Positions 52,508 to 60,636 of a stretch of 64,000 bases of DNA are shown piece by piece. A model generated the notes under the pieces. It was not told the DNA's origin and did not search any database. It saw only the letters and a list, made by a program, of their open reading frames with translations. The position numbers were made by a program, and so were the translations under genes. Every line of letters starts with the position of its first letter. The stretch's first letter is position 1. Origin of the DNA: Candidatus Roseilinea mizusawaensis (GTDB lineage: Bacteria > Chloroflexota > Anaerolineae > J036 > Brachytrichaceae); assembly GCA_016841965.1 (NCBI GenBank), contig JAEANN010000001.1, forward strand, positions 1-64,000. The letters are read 5' to 3'.

Positions 52508-53319
52508 AACGCCTTCAGCGAGAAGCTCCCATTCTGGTCGTCTTGTTGTTTGCCCTGGGCGTGATGCTCTTTCCCTACCTTTGGACGCTGCTCGCCTCGT
52601 TCAAGACGGAAGCAGCCATCAACCGGCCGCTTGCCCTGGGCTTCACCCCTACCCTTGCCCATTGGCGCGCGGTGGTGCTGGAATCGAGCATCCCGCTCCA
52701 AGCGCGCAATAGCTTGCTGGTCGGCGCGCTGACCGTTGGGATGGCGCTCCTCATCGGCGCGCCGGCCGCCTATGCGTTTGCGCGGTTTAACGTCGGTGGC
52801 CCCGGTCTGCGTTTCAGCATGCTCGCCGCCCAGATGCTCCCGCCGGCGACGCTCATCGTCCCCCTGTTCCTGATCATGTATTCGCTTCAGTTGTTGGATA
52901 GCCTGCTGGCCATTGTCGCGGCGCACCTCACTTTCATCCTGCCTTTGACGACCTGGTTCCTGATCGGCTTCTTCGACGACGTGCCGCGCGACCTGGAGGA
53001 ACAGGCGATGGTGGACGGATGCACGCCGTGGCAGGCGTTCTACAAAGTGGTGTTGCCGACCATCCGCCCCGGCATGACCGCTGCGGCGTTGTTCGGCTTT
53101 GTGCTCTCGTGGAACGACCTGTTCTATGCTTTGTTGCTCAGCGGCAAGAACAGCGCCACCCTGCCGGTGGGCATCGCCGGTTTTTGGACTTTCCGCGGCA
53201 TCGAGATGGGGCGCATGTCCGCGGCGATCATCCTCGCAGTGATTCCGATGGTTGTTGTCTCTTTCTTCGTGCAGAAGTACCTGGTGCGCGGGCTTGGCGG
53301 CGGCGCCATCAAGGGATGA
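52504..53319 (+). CDS. Sugar ABC transporter permease (MalG/UgpE type)
   Basis: This 271-residue permease pairs with the preceding one. It has FPYLWTLLASFKTEAAINRP near the N-terminus, six helices and the EAA loop EEQAMVDGCTPWQAFYKVVLP, followed by the MalG-type SWNDLFYALLLSG. ATG 52504 is translationally coupled to the upstream gene. It is the last gene of the DeoR-led cluster. Confidence 0.93.
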   Translation: MKRLQREAPILVVLLFALGVMLFPYLWTLLASFKTEAAINRPLALGFTPTLAHWRAVVLESSIPLQARNSLLVGALTVGMALLIGAPAAYAFARFNVGGPGLRFSMLAAQMLPPATLIVPLFLIMYSLQLLDSLLAIVAAHLTFILPLTTWFLIGFFDDVPRDLEEQAMVDGCTPWQAFYKVVLPTIRPGMTAAALFGFVLSWNDLFYALLLSGKNSATLPVGIAGFWTFRGIEMGRMSAAIILAVIPMVVVSFFVQKYLVRGLGGGAIKG

Positions 53320-53379
53320 TTCTGCCCGCCGCCGGCCAGTACATCTGCGGGTGCGTTCCCAGACTGCGCAGTCATACAG

Positions 53380-53400
53380 CCCGATCGCAGGCAGATCGGG
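53380..53400 (+). terminator. Hairpin after the sugar transporter operon
   Basis: CCCGATC and GATCGGG (7-bp stem, 7-nt loop) lie 60 nt after the last permease stop and are followed by TTGCTT, a poor T tract. Termination is plausible but not strong. Confidence 0.4.
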
Positions 53401-53438
53401 TTGCTTCGTATAGTGTTGCGCGTTGTGTTTTCTGCGCC

Positions 53439-53501
53439 CTGTCGTCTGTCATCTGTTGTCTGTGCTCTGTTGTCTGTAGTCTGTTGTCTGTGCTCTGCTG
53501 T
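53439..53501. repeat. Nine-unit CTGTNNT heptamer array
   Basis: Nine 7-bp units begin with CTGTCGT, CTGTCAT, CTGTTGT and CTGTGCT; the first four bases are nearly invariant. The array ends 2 nt before the stop codon of the convergent Gfo/Idh gene. The same unit family, in the same orientation, recurs at 63711-63773. Confidence 0.9.
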
Positions 53502-53503
53502 CT

Positions 53504-54559
53504 CTACAGATCCACCCGCACGGGCCGGCCCAGTCGATCCGACATGAAACTGTAGTGCAGGTAAGCCTGAATCTTGACGCCGTTGGCAAAGCTGGATGGG
53601 TCCTGCTTGCCGGTGCGAATGCCTTCGATGAAGCGTTCGTAGTTGCTGGGCGTGGGCGGGCACTTTACCGTTTCCCACCGAAAAGTCTTCATATTTTCCT
53701 CACCGGCGCAGATGCGGTATTCGTCATACGCGCGGTCGAGATCGACTTCGATGGCGCCGGCAGTGCCATACACCCGCGCCCGCAAGCTATTCGAGTGGCC
53801 GACCGCCCAGCGCGAAGAATGGATCGCGCCAATCGCGCCGCCGGCAAACACCACTGTCGAAACAAAGCTGTCATTGGCGTCCAGCACATACTCATCGATC
53901 TGGTTGCCCGGCACGCCTTTGTCGAACGTCATCAGCTTGCAGTAGATCTCGACAATGTCGCCGCACAGAAAACTGGTCAGGTCATAGATGTGCACGCCGA
54001 TGTCGCCCAGGTCGCCGGCGCTGCCGTGTTTGGTCGACAGGCGCCACAACAGGCCCGGCGACTCGCGCCAGTTGCCCCATCCTTTGCTCACCAGCCAGCT
54101 CTGCAAATAGCTGGACTCGACGTGGCGCAGTTCGCCGATCAGGCCGGCGCGCACCGCTTCCGCCGCTGCCTGCAAACCCGACGAGTTGCGATACGAGAAG
54201 TTAATCATGTTGACTACGCCGGCCTTGTCTGCTGCATCCAGCATGCGCCGGGCGTCATCCAGCGTCGTGGCCATGGGCTTCTCGCACAGGATGGGAATGC
54301 GTCTTTCCAACACGGCAATCGAGACTTCAGCGTGCATAGCGTCGGGCGTCACATTCGTCACACCATCGAGCTGCTCTTTTGCCAGCATCTCGCGGTAGTC
54401 GGCATACACAGCCGGCACGTTGAATTTTTGGGCAAACGCCGCCCGTCGCTCGGCCGACACATCACAACATGCCGTGATCTGCACACCGTCGATTTTGCTG
54501 AACTGGCCGGCCTGATGGTTGGCCATGCCGCCGGCGCCGATGAATCCTAATCGAACCAT
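53504..54559 (-). CDS. Gfo/Idh/MocA-family oxidoreductase
   Basis: This 351-residue NAD(P)-dependent sugar or inositol-type dehydrogenase has an N-terminal Rossmann domain with GFIGAGGMANHQA and CCDVSAERR. The family motif is ILCEKPMATTLDDARRM (Glu-Lys-Pro), and a C-terminal alpha/beta domain carries the catalytic GDIGVHIYDL His. ATG 54559 follows GGGAG. It is flanked on both sides by heptamer arrays. It is convergent with the sugar transporter operon and may act on the same type of substrate, though it is not part of that operon. Confidence 0.92.
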   Translation of the reverse strand: MVRLGFIGAGGMANHQAGQFSKIDGVQITACCDVSAERRAAFAQKFNVPAVYADYREMLAKEQLDGVTNVTPDAMHAEVSIAVLERRIPILCEKPMATTLDDARRMLDAADKAGVVNMINFSYRNSSGLQAAAEAVRAGLIGELRHVESSYLQSWLVSKGWGNWRESPGLLWRLSTKHGSAGDLGDIGVHIYDLTSFLCGDIVEIYCKLMTFDKGVPGNQIDEYVLDANDSFVSTVVFAGGAIGAIHSSRWAVGHSNSLRARVYGTAGAIEVDLDRAYDEYRICAGEENMKTFRWETVKCPPTPSNYERFIEGIRTGKQDPSSFANGVKIQAYLHYSFMSDRLGRPVRVDL

Positions 54560-54577
54560 AATGAATGCTCCCTTGTC

Positions 54578-54633
54578 GATTGACGACTGTAGATTGACGA
54601 TAGACGATTGTCGATAAACGATTAGCGATTGGG
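54578..54633. repeat. Eight-unit GATTGAC heptamer array
   Basis: Eight 7-bp units (GATTGAC, GACTGTA, GATTGAC, GATAGAC, GATTGTC, GATAAAC, GATTAGC, GATTGGG) keep exact register between the Gfo/Idh start and the phosphofructokinase stop. Confidence 0.85.
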
Positions 54634-54640
54634 AGGAATC

Positions 54641-55762
54641 TCAATCACCCAGGCAGGTGCCCACTCGGCGGGCGCTGGCAATCCAGGGATGATCGAGTGG
54701 GACACGCTTGAGTTTGCCGGCCACCTCTTCCAGCGGGACTGGTTCGGTGCTATCACCGCGCGCCGCGACCATTACGCCGTATTTGCCCTGATGGATGAGA
54801 TCGGCGCAAGCCGTGCCCAGCCGGGTTGCCAGCAAGCGATCGGCGGCTGATGGCGTGCCGCCGCGCTGCAAATGGCCAAGGATGGTCAGGCGCGATTCCA
54901 GGCGGGTCAGTTGTTCGAGCTGGCCGGCCAGGCGCAACGTATTGCCGGCATGTTGCGCGGCAAGCTGTTCCAGTTCAGCCTCGGCTTTCTGGGCGGCGGC
55001 TTTGGATTTAGCATTGGCCAGTTTCTTCTCCGCCGCGTGAATGGCGGCTGCTTGCTCCTTAGACAGGGCGCCTTCAGCTACAGCCACAATGCTGAAGCGC
55101 TTGCCGCCATGGCTGCGCCGGCGAATGGCCTCGGCCACAATCTCCACATCGTAGGGAATTTCCGGGATGAGGATGACATCTGCGCCGCCCGCCATGCCCG
55201 CCCCCAATGCCAACCAGCCGACACGGTTGCCCATGATCTCGACAACGATGATGCGGTGGTGGCTGTGGGCTGTGCTGTGCAGCCGGTCAATGGCCTCTGT
55301 CGCAACCGTCAACGCCGTGTCGAATCCGAAGGTGATGTCGGTCATAGCCACGTCGTTGTCGATTGTCTTGGGCAGTGTGATGATCGGCAAACCTTTCTGG
55401 GCCAGGCGCAGCGCATTCTTTTGCGTGCCGCCGCCGCCCAGGCACACCAGCACATCCAGATTGTGCTTGTGGAAATTTTCGACCATCACATCGGTCATGT
55501 CGAGCAGCTTGCCGCCAACCGGCATACGATGGGGCTTGTCGCGGCTGGTGCCGAGGATCGTGCCGCCCTGGGTCAGGATGCCCGACAGGGTGTTGCTGTC
55601 CAGCTCCATGGTGCGGTTCTCCATGAAACCGCGAAAGCCATCACGGAACCCGATCACCTGCATGCCATAGAACCCCATCGCCGCCTTGCCAACGCCGCGA
55701 ATGGCTGCATTCAAGCCGGGACTGTCCCCGCCGGCGGTCAAAATACCGATGTATTTGCTCAT
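54641..55762 (-). CDS. pfkA: 6-phosphofructokinase, PfkA family
   Basis: This 373-residue enzyme phosphorylates fructose 6-phosphate. The N-terminal phosphate loop is [18 protein letters not shown] and the catalytic motif is [18 protein letters not shown] stands where GGDGS is usual, and ITFGFDTAL and [14 protein letters not shown] bind substrate. An Ala/Lys/Glu-rich insertion near residues 235-275 looks like a coiled coil. Lys in PKTIDND is typical of pyrophosphate-dependent or mixed enzymes, so the phosphoryl donor is uncertain. ATG 55762 follows AGGAGGG. Aldolase is encoded 0.7 kb upstream on the same strand, giving two successive glycolytic steps. Confidence 0.9.
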   Translation of the reverse strand: MSKYIGILTAGGDSPGLNAAIRGVGKAAMGFYGMQVIGFRDGFRGFMENRTMELDSNTLSGILTQGGTILGTSRDKPHRMPVGGKLLDMTDVMVENFHKHNLDVLVCLGGGGTQKNALRLAQKGLPIITLPKTIDNDVAMTDITFGFDTALTVATEAIDRLHSTAHSHHRIIVVEIMGNRVGWLALGAGMAGGADVILIPEIPYDVEIVAEAIRRRSHGGKRFSIVAVAEGALSKEQAAAIHAAEKKLANAKSKAAAQKAEAELEQLAAQHAGNTLRLAGQLEQLTRLESRLTILGHLQRGGTPSAADRLLATRLGTACADLIHQGKYGVMVAARGDSTEPVPLEEVAGKLKRVPLDHPWIASARRVGTCLGD

Positions 55763-55848
55763 GCCAGAACCCTCCTGCAGATGAGTGTCACACCTGTGTT
55801 TCAGAGATTGTAGCCTTGCTTCAGGTGGAACAGGGATTGGCAGAGCGA

Positions 55849-56373
55849 CTATTTGCCTTCGATCTCTTCGATGGCCTGCGCCGGCGGCGTGTTGCCGAAG
55901 GCGACAGCCATCAGGCCGGGCATGTAGCGATCCAGCGTGTCAACGGCGGGATAGATGGCGTTCTTGATCCATGCGGGCGTCAACGTCTCGCCCTCGAAAT
56001 CCAGCGCGCTTTTGTAGCGCACTTCGCCATCGCCAAAGTCCAACTCGAAGTTGCCGATGCGCAGGCCATAGTTGGCGCGCGTCAGAAACTCGGCTACAGC
56101 CGGGCGCGCAGCTTGTGGTATCTTGATCGGCGCCACGGCATAGAAGAAAAATTGCTCGAGGTCGACGCGAATCTGGGCAAAACAAACAATGCGCGCATGC
56201 TCGCCGTTGAAGTTTATTCGGCACACGAACTTGTCTTCGATGCGTTGCGGGTGCCAGCCATCTTCTTCCAGGAAAGCCATCATGGTCTGAAAGGCGGCCA
56301 AGCCGTTTAGTCTGGATTCTTCGGGCATCTGTTCGCCTTTGGGCTGGCGCCCGTTCGTCGAGTGTTCTGTCAT
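55849..56373 (-). CDS. YbjN-domain protein
   Basis: This 174-residue soluble protein has a YbjN-like fold ([20 protein letters not shown], then [38 protein letters not shown]). YbjN proteins in enterobacteria affect motility and stress responses without known enzymatic activity. ATG 56373 is the first start; Met16 is an alternative. It lies between the phosphofructokinase and aldolase genes on the same strand and may be co-transcribed with them, although gaps of about 80 nt separate the three. Confidence 0.8.
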   Translation of the reverse strand: MTEHSTNGRQPKGEQMPEESRLNGLAAFQTMMAFLEEDGWHPQRIEDKFVCRINFNGEHARIVCFAQIRVDLEQFFFYAVAPIKIPQAARPAVAEFLTRANYGLRIGNFELDFGDGEVRYKSALDFEGETLTPAWIKNAIYPAVDTLDRYMPGLMAVAFGNTPPAQAIEEIEGK

Positions 56374-56454
56374 GTCAGCGTAGATGAAGACCCGAAGGAT
56401 GACGCGCCATCCCTCGGGCCTTGCAAAATCTGCCTTCAGCAGAGCGACGGCAAG

Positions 56455-57405
56455 TTACTTGCCGATCATGGCGCGCACTTCGGCCAGCTTGCCCGCCGAG
56501 CCGAGCATCTCGTTCTTGTGCTTGATGAACGCGGCATATTCCTTCTTGAAGATTTCGCCCGGCTCGCGCAGATCGAACTTCTCCGGATGGTCGCGGAAGA
56601 ACTCGCGGTGCACACGCGTCCAGACCAGACGACCGTCGGTATCGATGTTGACCTTGGTCACACCCAGCAAGGCGGCGCGGGCGAACTCTTTCTCGTTGAC
56701 GCCCTTGGCGCCCTTGATGTTGCCGCCGGCCGCGTTGATGCGCGCGACCTCTTCTTCGGGCACCGAGCTGGAGCCGTGCATGACCAGCGGGAAACCGGGC
56801 AGGCGCTTTTGGATCTCTTCAAGCACGTCGAAACGCAGGGCCTGGGTGCCGCTGAATTTGAACGCGCCGTGGCTGGTGCCGATTGCGCAGGCCAGCGAGT
56901 CGCAGCCGGTGCGCTCGACAAACTCTTTGGCTTGATCGGGGTTGGTCAGCTTGGCATTCGCCTCGTCAACTTTGACATGCTCTTCAACGCCACCCAACAT
57001 GCCCAACTCTGCTTCGACCACCAGCCCTTTGGCGTGGGCGCGCTCGACAACGCGCCGGGTGATCTCGATGTTCTTCTCGAACGGCTCATGCGAGGCGTCG
57101 ATCATCACCGATGAGTAGAAGCCGGAGTCGATGCAGTCATAGCAGGTCTTTTCGTCTCCGTGATCGAGATGGACGGCAAACACCGCGTCGGGAAAAGACT
57201 CGTCGCACGCGCGGATCAGCGCTTCGAGCATTTTGACGCCGGCATATTTGCGCGCGCCCTTCGAGATCTGAATGATGAACGGCGCCTGTGACTCCATGTT
57301 GCCGTTGAACAGGCCGATGGCCTGCTCCAGGTTGTTGATGTTGTACGCGCCAATTGCATATTTGCCATAGGCAGCTTTGAAGAGTTGAGCGGTTGTAACA
57401 ATCAT
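56455..57405 (-). CDS. fba: Class II fructose-bisphosphate aldolase
   Basis: This 316-residue zinc-dependent aldolase splits fructose 1,6-bisphosphate. Zinc and catalytic residues lie in VHLDHGDEKTCYD (Asp and His) and EAELGMLGGVEE (Glu). Phosphate-binding segments are GTSHGAFKF and MHGSSSVPEEEV, followed by KVNIDTDGRLVW. ATG 57405 follows GGAGAA. It lies upstream of the YbjN-like and phosphofructokinase genes on the same strand. Confidence 0.95.
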   Translation of the reverse strand: MIVTTAQLFKAAYGKYAIGAYNINNLEQAIGLFNGNMESQAPFIIQISKGARKYAGVKMLEALIRACDESFPDAVFAVHLDHGDEKTCYDCIDSGFYSSVMIDASHEPFEKNIEITRRVVERAHAKGLVVEAELGMLGGVEEHVKVDEANAKLTNPDQAKEFVERTGCDSLACAIGTSHGAFKFSGTQALRFDVLEEIQKRLPGFPLVMHGSSSVPEEEVARINAAGGNIKGAKGVNEKEFARAALLGVTKVNIDTDGRLVWTRVHREFFRDHPEKFDLREPGEIFKKEYAAFIKHKNEMLGSAGKLAEVRAMIGK

Positions 57406-57547
57406 GGTTGCTATTCTCCAGGTTGCGATTTGCGTTCAAGGCGTGGCGCCCCCGGCGGGGCCGGAAGGGGCCTGAGCATCTTACGGATGAATTGCAATCA
57501 TACACAAGTCGCCGAAAAGCGCGTCCGGTTACGCTAGAATCAGCGTC

Positions 57548-58225
57548 ATGCGCGGGGTGGAAATGCGGGCCATCCTGGCCATCGCTCTGTTAGCCGGGGC
57601 AGGTCTGCTGGTTGTAGTTTTCGTGCTCGGCCGCGTCGGCCCCACAACACCGGTCGCACCCACGGCGACAGTTGCAGCAATGCCCCTGCTTGTACCCGGC
57701 CCAACGCCGGCCACGCCTTCTCCCGCGCCAGCGGCATCCTCGTCGATGCCGGCAGAAAAGCCGGCCAACGTGCCAACCCAGACAACACAACCGACTCCAG
57801 TTGCCATCGCCGCGCGATACATCGTGACAACTGGCGACACGTTGTGGGGCATTGCCGTGCAATACGGCCTACCGCTCGACGCGCTGGTGGCCGCCAATCC
57901 AGGCATCAATCCCGACCGCATACGGCCGGGCGACACGATCAACATTCCTGTGGGCGGGCGACCACCATCGGCGGCACCGAAAGCAACCAGGGGGCCGGAT
58001 GCGCGCGTCGCCCCGAATGCCGGTAACCTACGTCTGCGCCAGACTCCCAGCACATCGGGGCGCATCCTCACTCGCCTGGCAGCCAACACTCCGTTGACTA
58101 TCGTGGCGCGGTCGATCAACAACACCTGGCTTCAGGTCAAAACCCCGGACGGCATGCAGGGCTGGGTGATGGCCCAGTACGTCATCGTGAACATCGACCT
58201 GTCGCAAGTAAAAGTTGCGCGCTGA
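57548..58225 (+). CDS. Membrane-anchored LysM/SH3 protein
   Basis: This 225-residue protein has an N-terminal helix (AILAIALLAGAGLLVVVFVL), a Pro/Thr/Ala-rich spacer, a LysM domain (YIVTTGDTLWGIAVQYGLPL) and a C-terminal SH3-like domain (NLRLRQTPSTSGRI, GWVMAQYV). The last two domains closely resemble those of the LysM/SGNH protein at 11674-13218, but no SGNH domain follows. LysM should hold it to peptidoglycan. Starts at ATG 57548 or Met6 (57563) are both possible. It is divergent from the aldolase gene. Confidence 0.85.
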   Translation: MRGVEMRAILAIALLAGAGLLVVVFVLGRVGPTTPVAPTATVAAMPLLVPGPTPATPSPAPAASSSMPAEKPANVPTQTTQPTPVAIAARYIVTTGDTLWGIAVQYGLPLDALVAANPGINPDRIRPGDTINIPVGGRPPSAAPKATRGPDARVAPNAGNLRLRQTPSTSGRILTRLAANTPLTIVARSINNTWLQVKTPDGMQGWVMAQYVIVNIDLSQVKVAR

Positions 58226-58338
58226 AGCTGCCACGCGCAGCCCGATCCGATCAGGCCGGCGCGTCAGTATGGTATCCTGACACCCTTGAGACCGGCGCCG
58301 GCGCACTCAATGGCGTAGCGCGATAGTTTCTCAGTCTG

Positions 58339-59808
58339 ATGACCCGCTACCTTCGCCAGATACCCGGCCTGCTTGCCAGCGTGGGGCTTGTCGCAGCCGT
58401 GTCCGTCATCCTCGACGGCATCCGACCTACGCCGGGACTGCCGCTGATTGTGATGATGCACCTCTTCCTGATCGGTGCGCTGGCCTATGGAATAGGCTGG
58501 GCGGCCGGCCTTGCTGCTGCACTGGCCGCGGCGGTATTGATCGACCTGCTGTTTATCGGGCCACGCTTCACCTTTGCCATCACCCAGACCGAAGAAGCCA
58601 TGCTCCTCATCCTGTTCCTCGGCCTGTCACTGGTCAGCGTGCCGCTGTTGGGGCGCGCCCAGTCCACCCTGCGTGAAGCGCGCGACCGCCAGCGCGAGCT
58701 GACCCACCTCTACGAACTGATCACCGCATTGGCCGGCCAGCGCCGCGAGAGCGCCATCGCCCGCACGCTAGCCGGCCACCTGCGCGAAGCCATACAGGCG
58801 CAAGCCGTCGAGGTCGTCATCCAGCCCAATCCCAAACGCGAGGCGGTCATCGCCTGCACGCCAGAGGATGCCGCGCCTGCAAGCCGGCCCGACGCCGTCA
58901 TCCCACTCATGACCCCGCGCGGATTGTTGGGCGAGATTCATCTCTGGCACAACCCGGCTGCGCCCCTGTCTGTCTCCGGCGAACAACTCACACGCGCCGC
59001 CGCCGGCCAGGCTGCGCTGGCAATCGAGCGCGTCGCCCTGGCCGAGGCCGAGACACGCGCGCAAGTGCTCGAAGAGAGCGATCGCATGAAGACAGTGCTG
59101 CTCTCCTCCGTGTCGCACGAACTGCGTACCCCACTGGCCACCATCAAGGCCGCCGTCAGTAGTCTGCGCAGCGGGGCCGTGAGCTGGGATGCCGCCGCGC
59201 GGCATGAACTGCTGGCGGCGGTTGAAGAGGAAACAGACCATCTGAACCAACTGGTGGGCAATCTGTTAGAGATGTCGCGCATCGAGGCCGGCGCGCTGAA
59301 ACCCCAACGCCAATGGAACATGCTGGCCGACATTGTTAACCAGGCCCTGCGCCGGCTGCAACGCGCTTCGGCCAACCACCACTTCGAAATCGATGTGTCT
59401 GAAGATTTGCCGCTCGTCCCCGTGGACGACGCCCAGATCAGCCAGGTGCTGATCAACCTGATCGGCAACAGCCTGAAGTACGCCCCACCGGACACTTGCA
59501 TTGCTATCGGCGCGCAGGTCAAATCAGAGCAGTGGCTGCTGGTGCGCGTCGCCAACCAGGGGCCACAAGTGCCAGCAGAGGATATCGCACGCATCTTCGA
59601 TAAGTTTCATCGCGTGACTGCTGCCGACCGCGTCACCGGAGCAGGGCTAGGGCTGTCGATCTGCAAAGGCATCATCGAAGCACATGGCGGTCGCATCTGG
59701 GCCGAGAACCTGCCGGCGTCTGACCGATTTACCTTCGCGTTTTACTTCACCTTGCCGCTTACCCTGAACGGCGCGCGCGGCCCCCGGCTGCCGCACGAAA
59801 CCCTGTAA
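58339..59808 (+). CDS. KdpD-like sensor histidine kinase without the N-terminal KdpD domains
   Basis: This 489-residue membrane kinase has four closely spaced helices (DUF4118-like, residues about 10-110), a GAF-like segment (about 130-230) and a kinase core. The phosphorylated residue is His260 in SSVSHELRTPL, the N box is NLIGNSLKYAPP and the G2-like motif is GAGLGLSICKGI. The G1 position reads NQGPQVP where DxGxG is usual. The N-terminal KdpD and USP domains that bind K+ or c-di-AMP are missing. The regulator gene starts 20 nt downstream. Response to potassium or osmotic stress is inferred from the family. Confidence 0.88.
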   Translation: MTRYLRQIPGLLASVGLVAAVSVILDGIRPTPGLPLIVMMHLFLIGALAYGIGWAAGLAAALAAAVLIDLLFIGPRFTFAITQTEEAMLLILFLGLSLVSVPLLGRAQSTLREARDRQRELTHLYELITALAGQRRESAIARTLAGHLREAIQAQAVEVVIQPNPKREAVIACTPEDAAPASRPDAVIPLMTPRGLLGEIHLWHNPAAPLSVSGEQLTRAAAGQAALAIERVALAEAETRAQVLEESDRMKTVLLSSVSHELRTPLATIKAAVSSLRSGAVSWDAAARHELLAAVEEETDHLNQLVGNLLEMSRIEAGALKPQRQWNMLADIVNQALRRLQRASANHHFEIDVSEDLPLVPVDDAQISQVLINLIGNSLKYAPPDTCIAIGAQVKSEQWLLVRVANQGPQVPAEDIARIFDKFHRVTAADRVTGAGLGLSICKGIIEAHGGRIWAENLPASDRFTFAFYFTLPLTLNGARGPRLPHETL

Positions 59809-59828
59809 GCCAGCTATGGCAACTTGAA

Positions 59829-60530
59829 ATGACGCCCATACACATTCTGGTCATCGATGACGAGCCGCAGATGCTGCGCGCACTGCGCACGATCCTGAGC
59901 GAGAAAAGATTCCGCGTGTCCACTGCGGCGTGTGGCGAAGACGGCTTGGCGCTGGCCGCCGCCGAGCAGCCCGACTTGATTATTCTGGACATGGGCCTGC
60001 CCGACATGGACGGCTTGGAGGTGTGCGCCCGGCTGCGCGAATGGTCTGCCGTGCCAATCATTGTGCTGTCGGTGCGGGATAGCGAGCGCGACAAAGTGGC
60101 TGCTCTGGACAAGGGAGCAGATGACTATCTCACGAAGCCTTTTGGGATCGAGGAATTGCTCGCGCGCATTCGGGTTGCGCTGCGCCATGCCGCCCAGGCC
60201 GGCGGCAAAGAGGCGATCGTCAAAGCCGGCGATATTGTGATCGACCTGGCGCGCCATGTGGTCACACGCGCCGGCGTCGAAGTCAAGCTCACGGCTACCG
60301 AGTACAAGCTACTGGCCTACCTGGCTGCCAATGCCGATCGCGTCCTCACCCATCGCGCCATCCTGACCCATGTGTGGGGGCCGGCGGAAGCCGATCAGGT
60401 TGAATATCTGCGCGTGTACATGCGGCAGTTGCGCAGAAAGCTGGAGCCTGACCCCAGCCGGCCACAGTTTCTGATCAACGAGCCGGGCATCGGCTATCGC
60501 TTTGTCACCCAGCCAAACACGCCGGCCTAG
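59829..60530 (+). CDS. KdpE-like OmpR-family response regulator
   Basis: This 233-residue regulator has a receiver domain with acidic pocket Asp10/Asp11, phospho-acceptor Asp54 (ILDMGLPD) and Lys103 (YLTKPF). A winged-helix output domain follows (LTATEYKLLAYLAANADRVL, VWGPAEADQVEYLRVYMRQLRRKLE), which is the KdpE pattern. ATG 59829 lies 20 nt after the kinase gene, so the pair is one unit. Downstream transport genes are possible targets; no kdpFABC is present. Confidence 0.93.
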   Translation: MTPIHILVIDDEPQMLRALRTILSEKRFRVSTAACGEDGLALAAAEQPDLIILDMGLPDMDGLEVCARLREWSAVPIIVLSVRDSERDKVAALDKGADDYLTKPFGIEELLARIRVALRHAAQAGGKEAIVKAGDIVIDLARHVVTRAGVEVKLTATEYKLLAYLAANADRVLTHRAILTHVWGPAEADQVEYLRVYMRQLRRKLEPDPSRPQFLINEPGIGYRFVTQPNTPA

Positions 60531-60636
60531 CCCTGATTTTTACGGCTTTTTTACGCAGCGCGCCGCGATATCCCCTCTCCTTTTTACACCGGCGCGCTAT
60601 GCTCTGGATGTATTGAAACAGGAGCACACTTGAAAT

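Noticed and set aside
53555-54550. A 331-codon plus-strand frame opposite the Gfo/Idh gene
   Set aside because: The minus-strand protein has clear family motifs and a ribosome-binding site; the plus frame has neither.
54872-55813. Long plus-strand frame opposite the phosphofructokinase gene
   Set aside because: Antisense shadow; composition is His/Gln-rich and no start signal is present.
60535-60560. TTTTTACG direct repeats after the response regulator gene, considered as an operator or terminator
   Set aside because: No hairpin precedes the T runs and no second half-site arrangement is clear.
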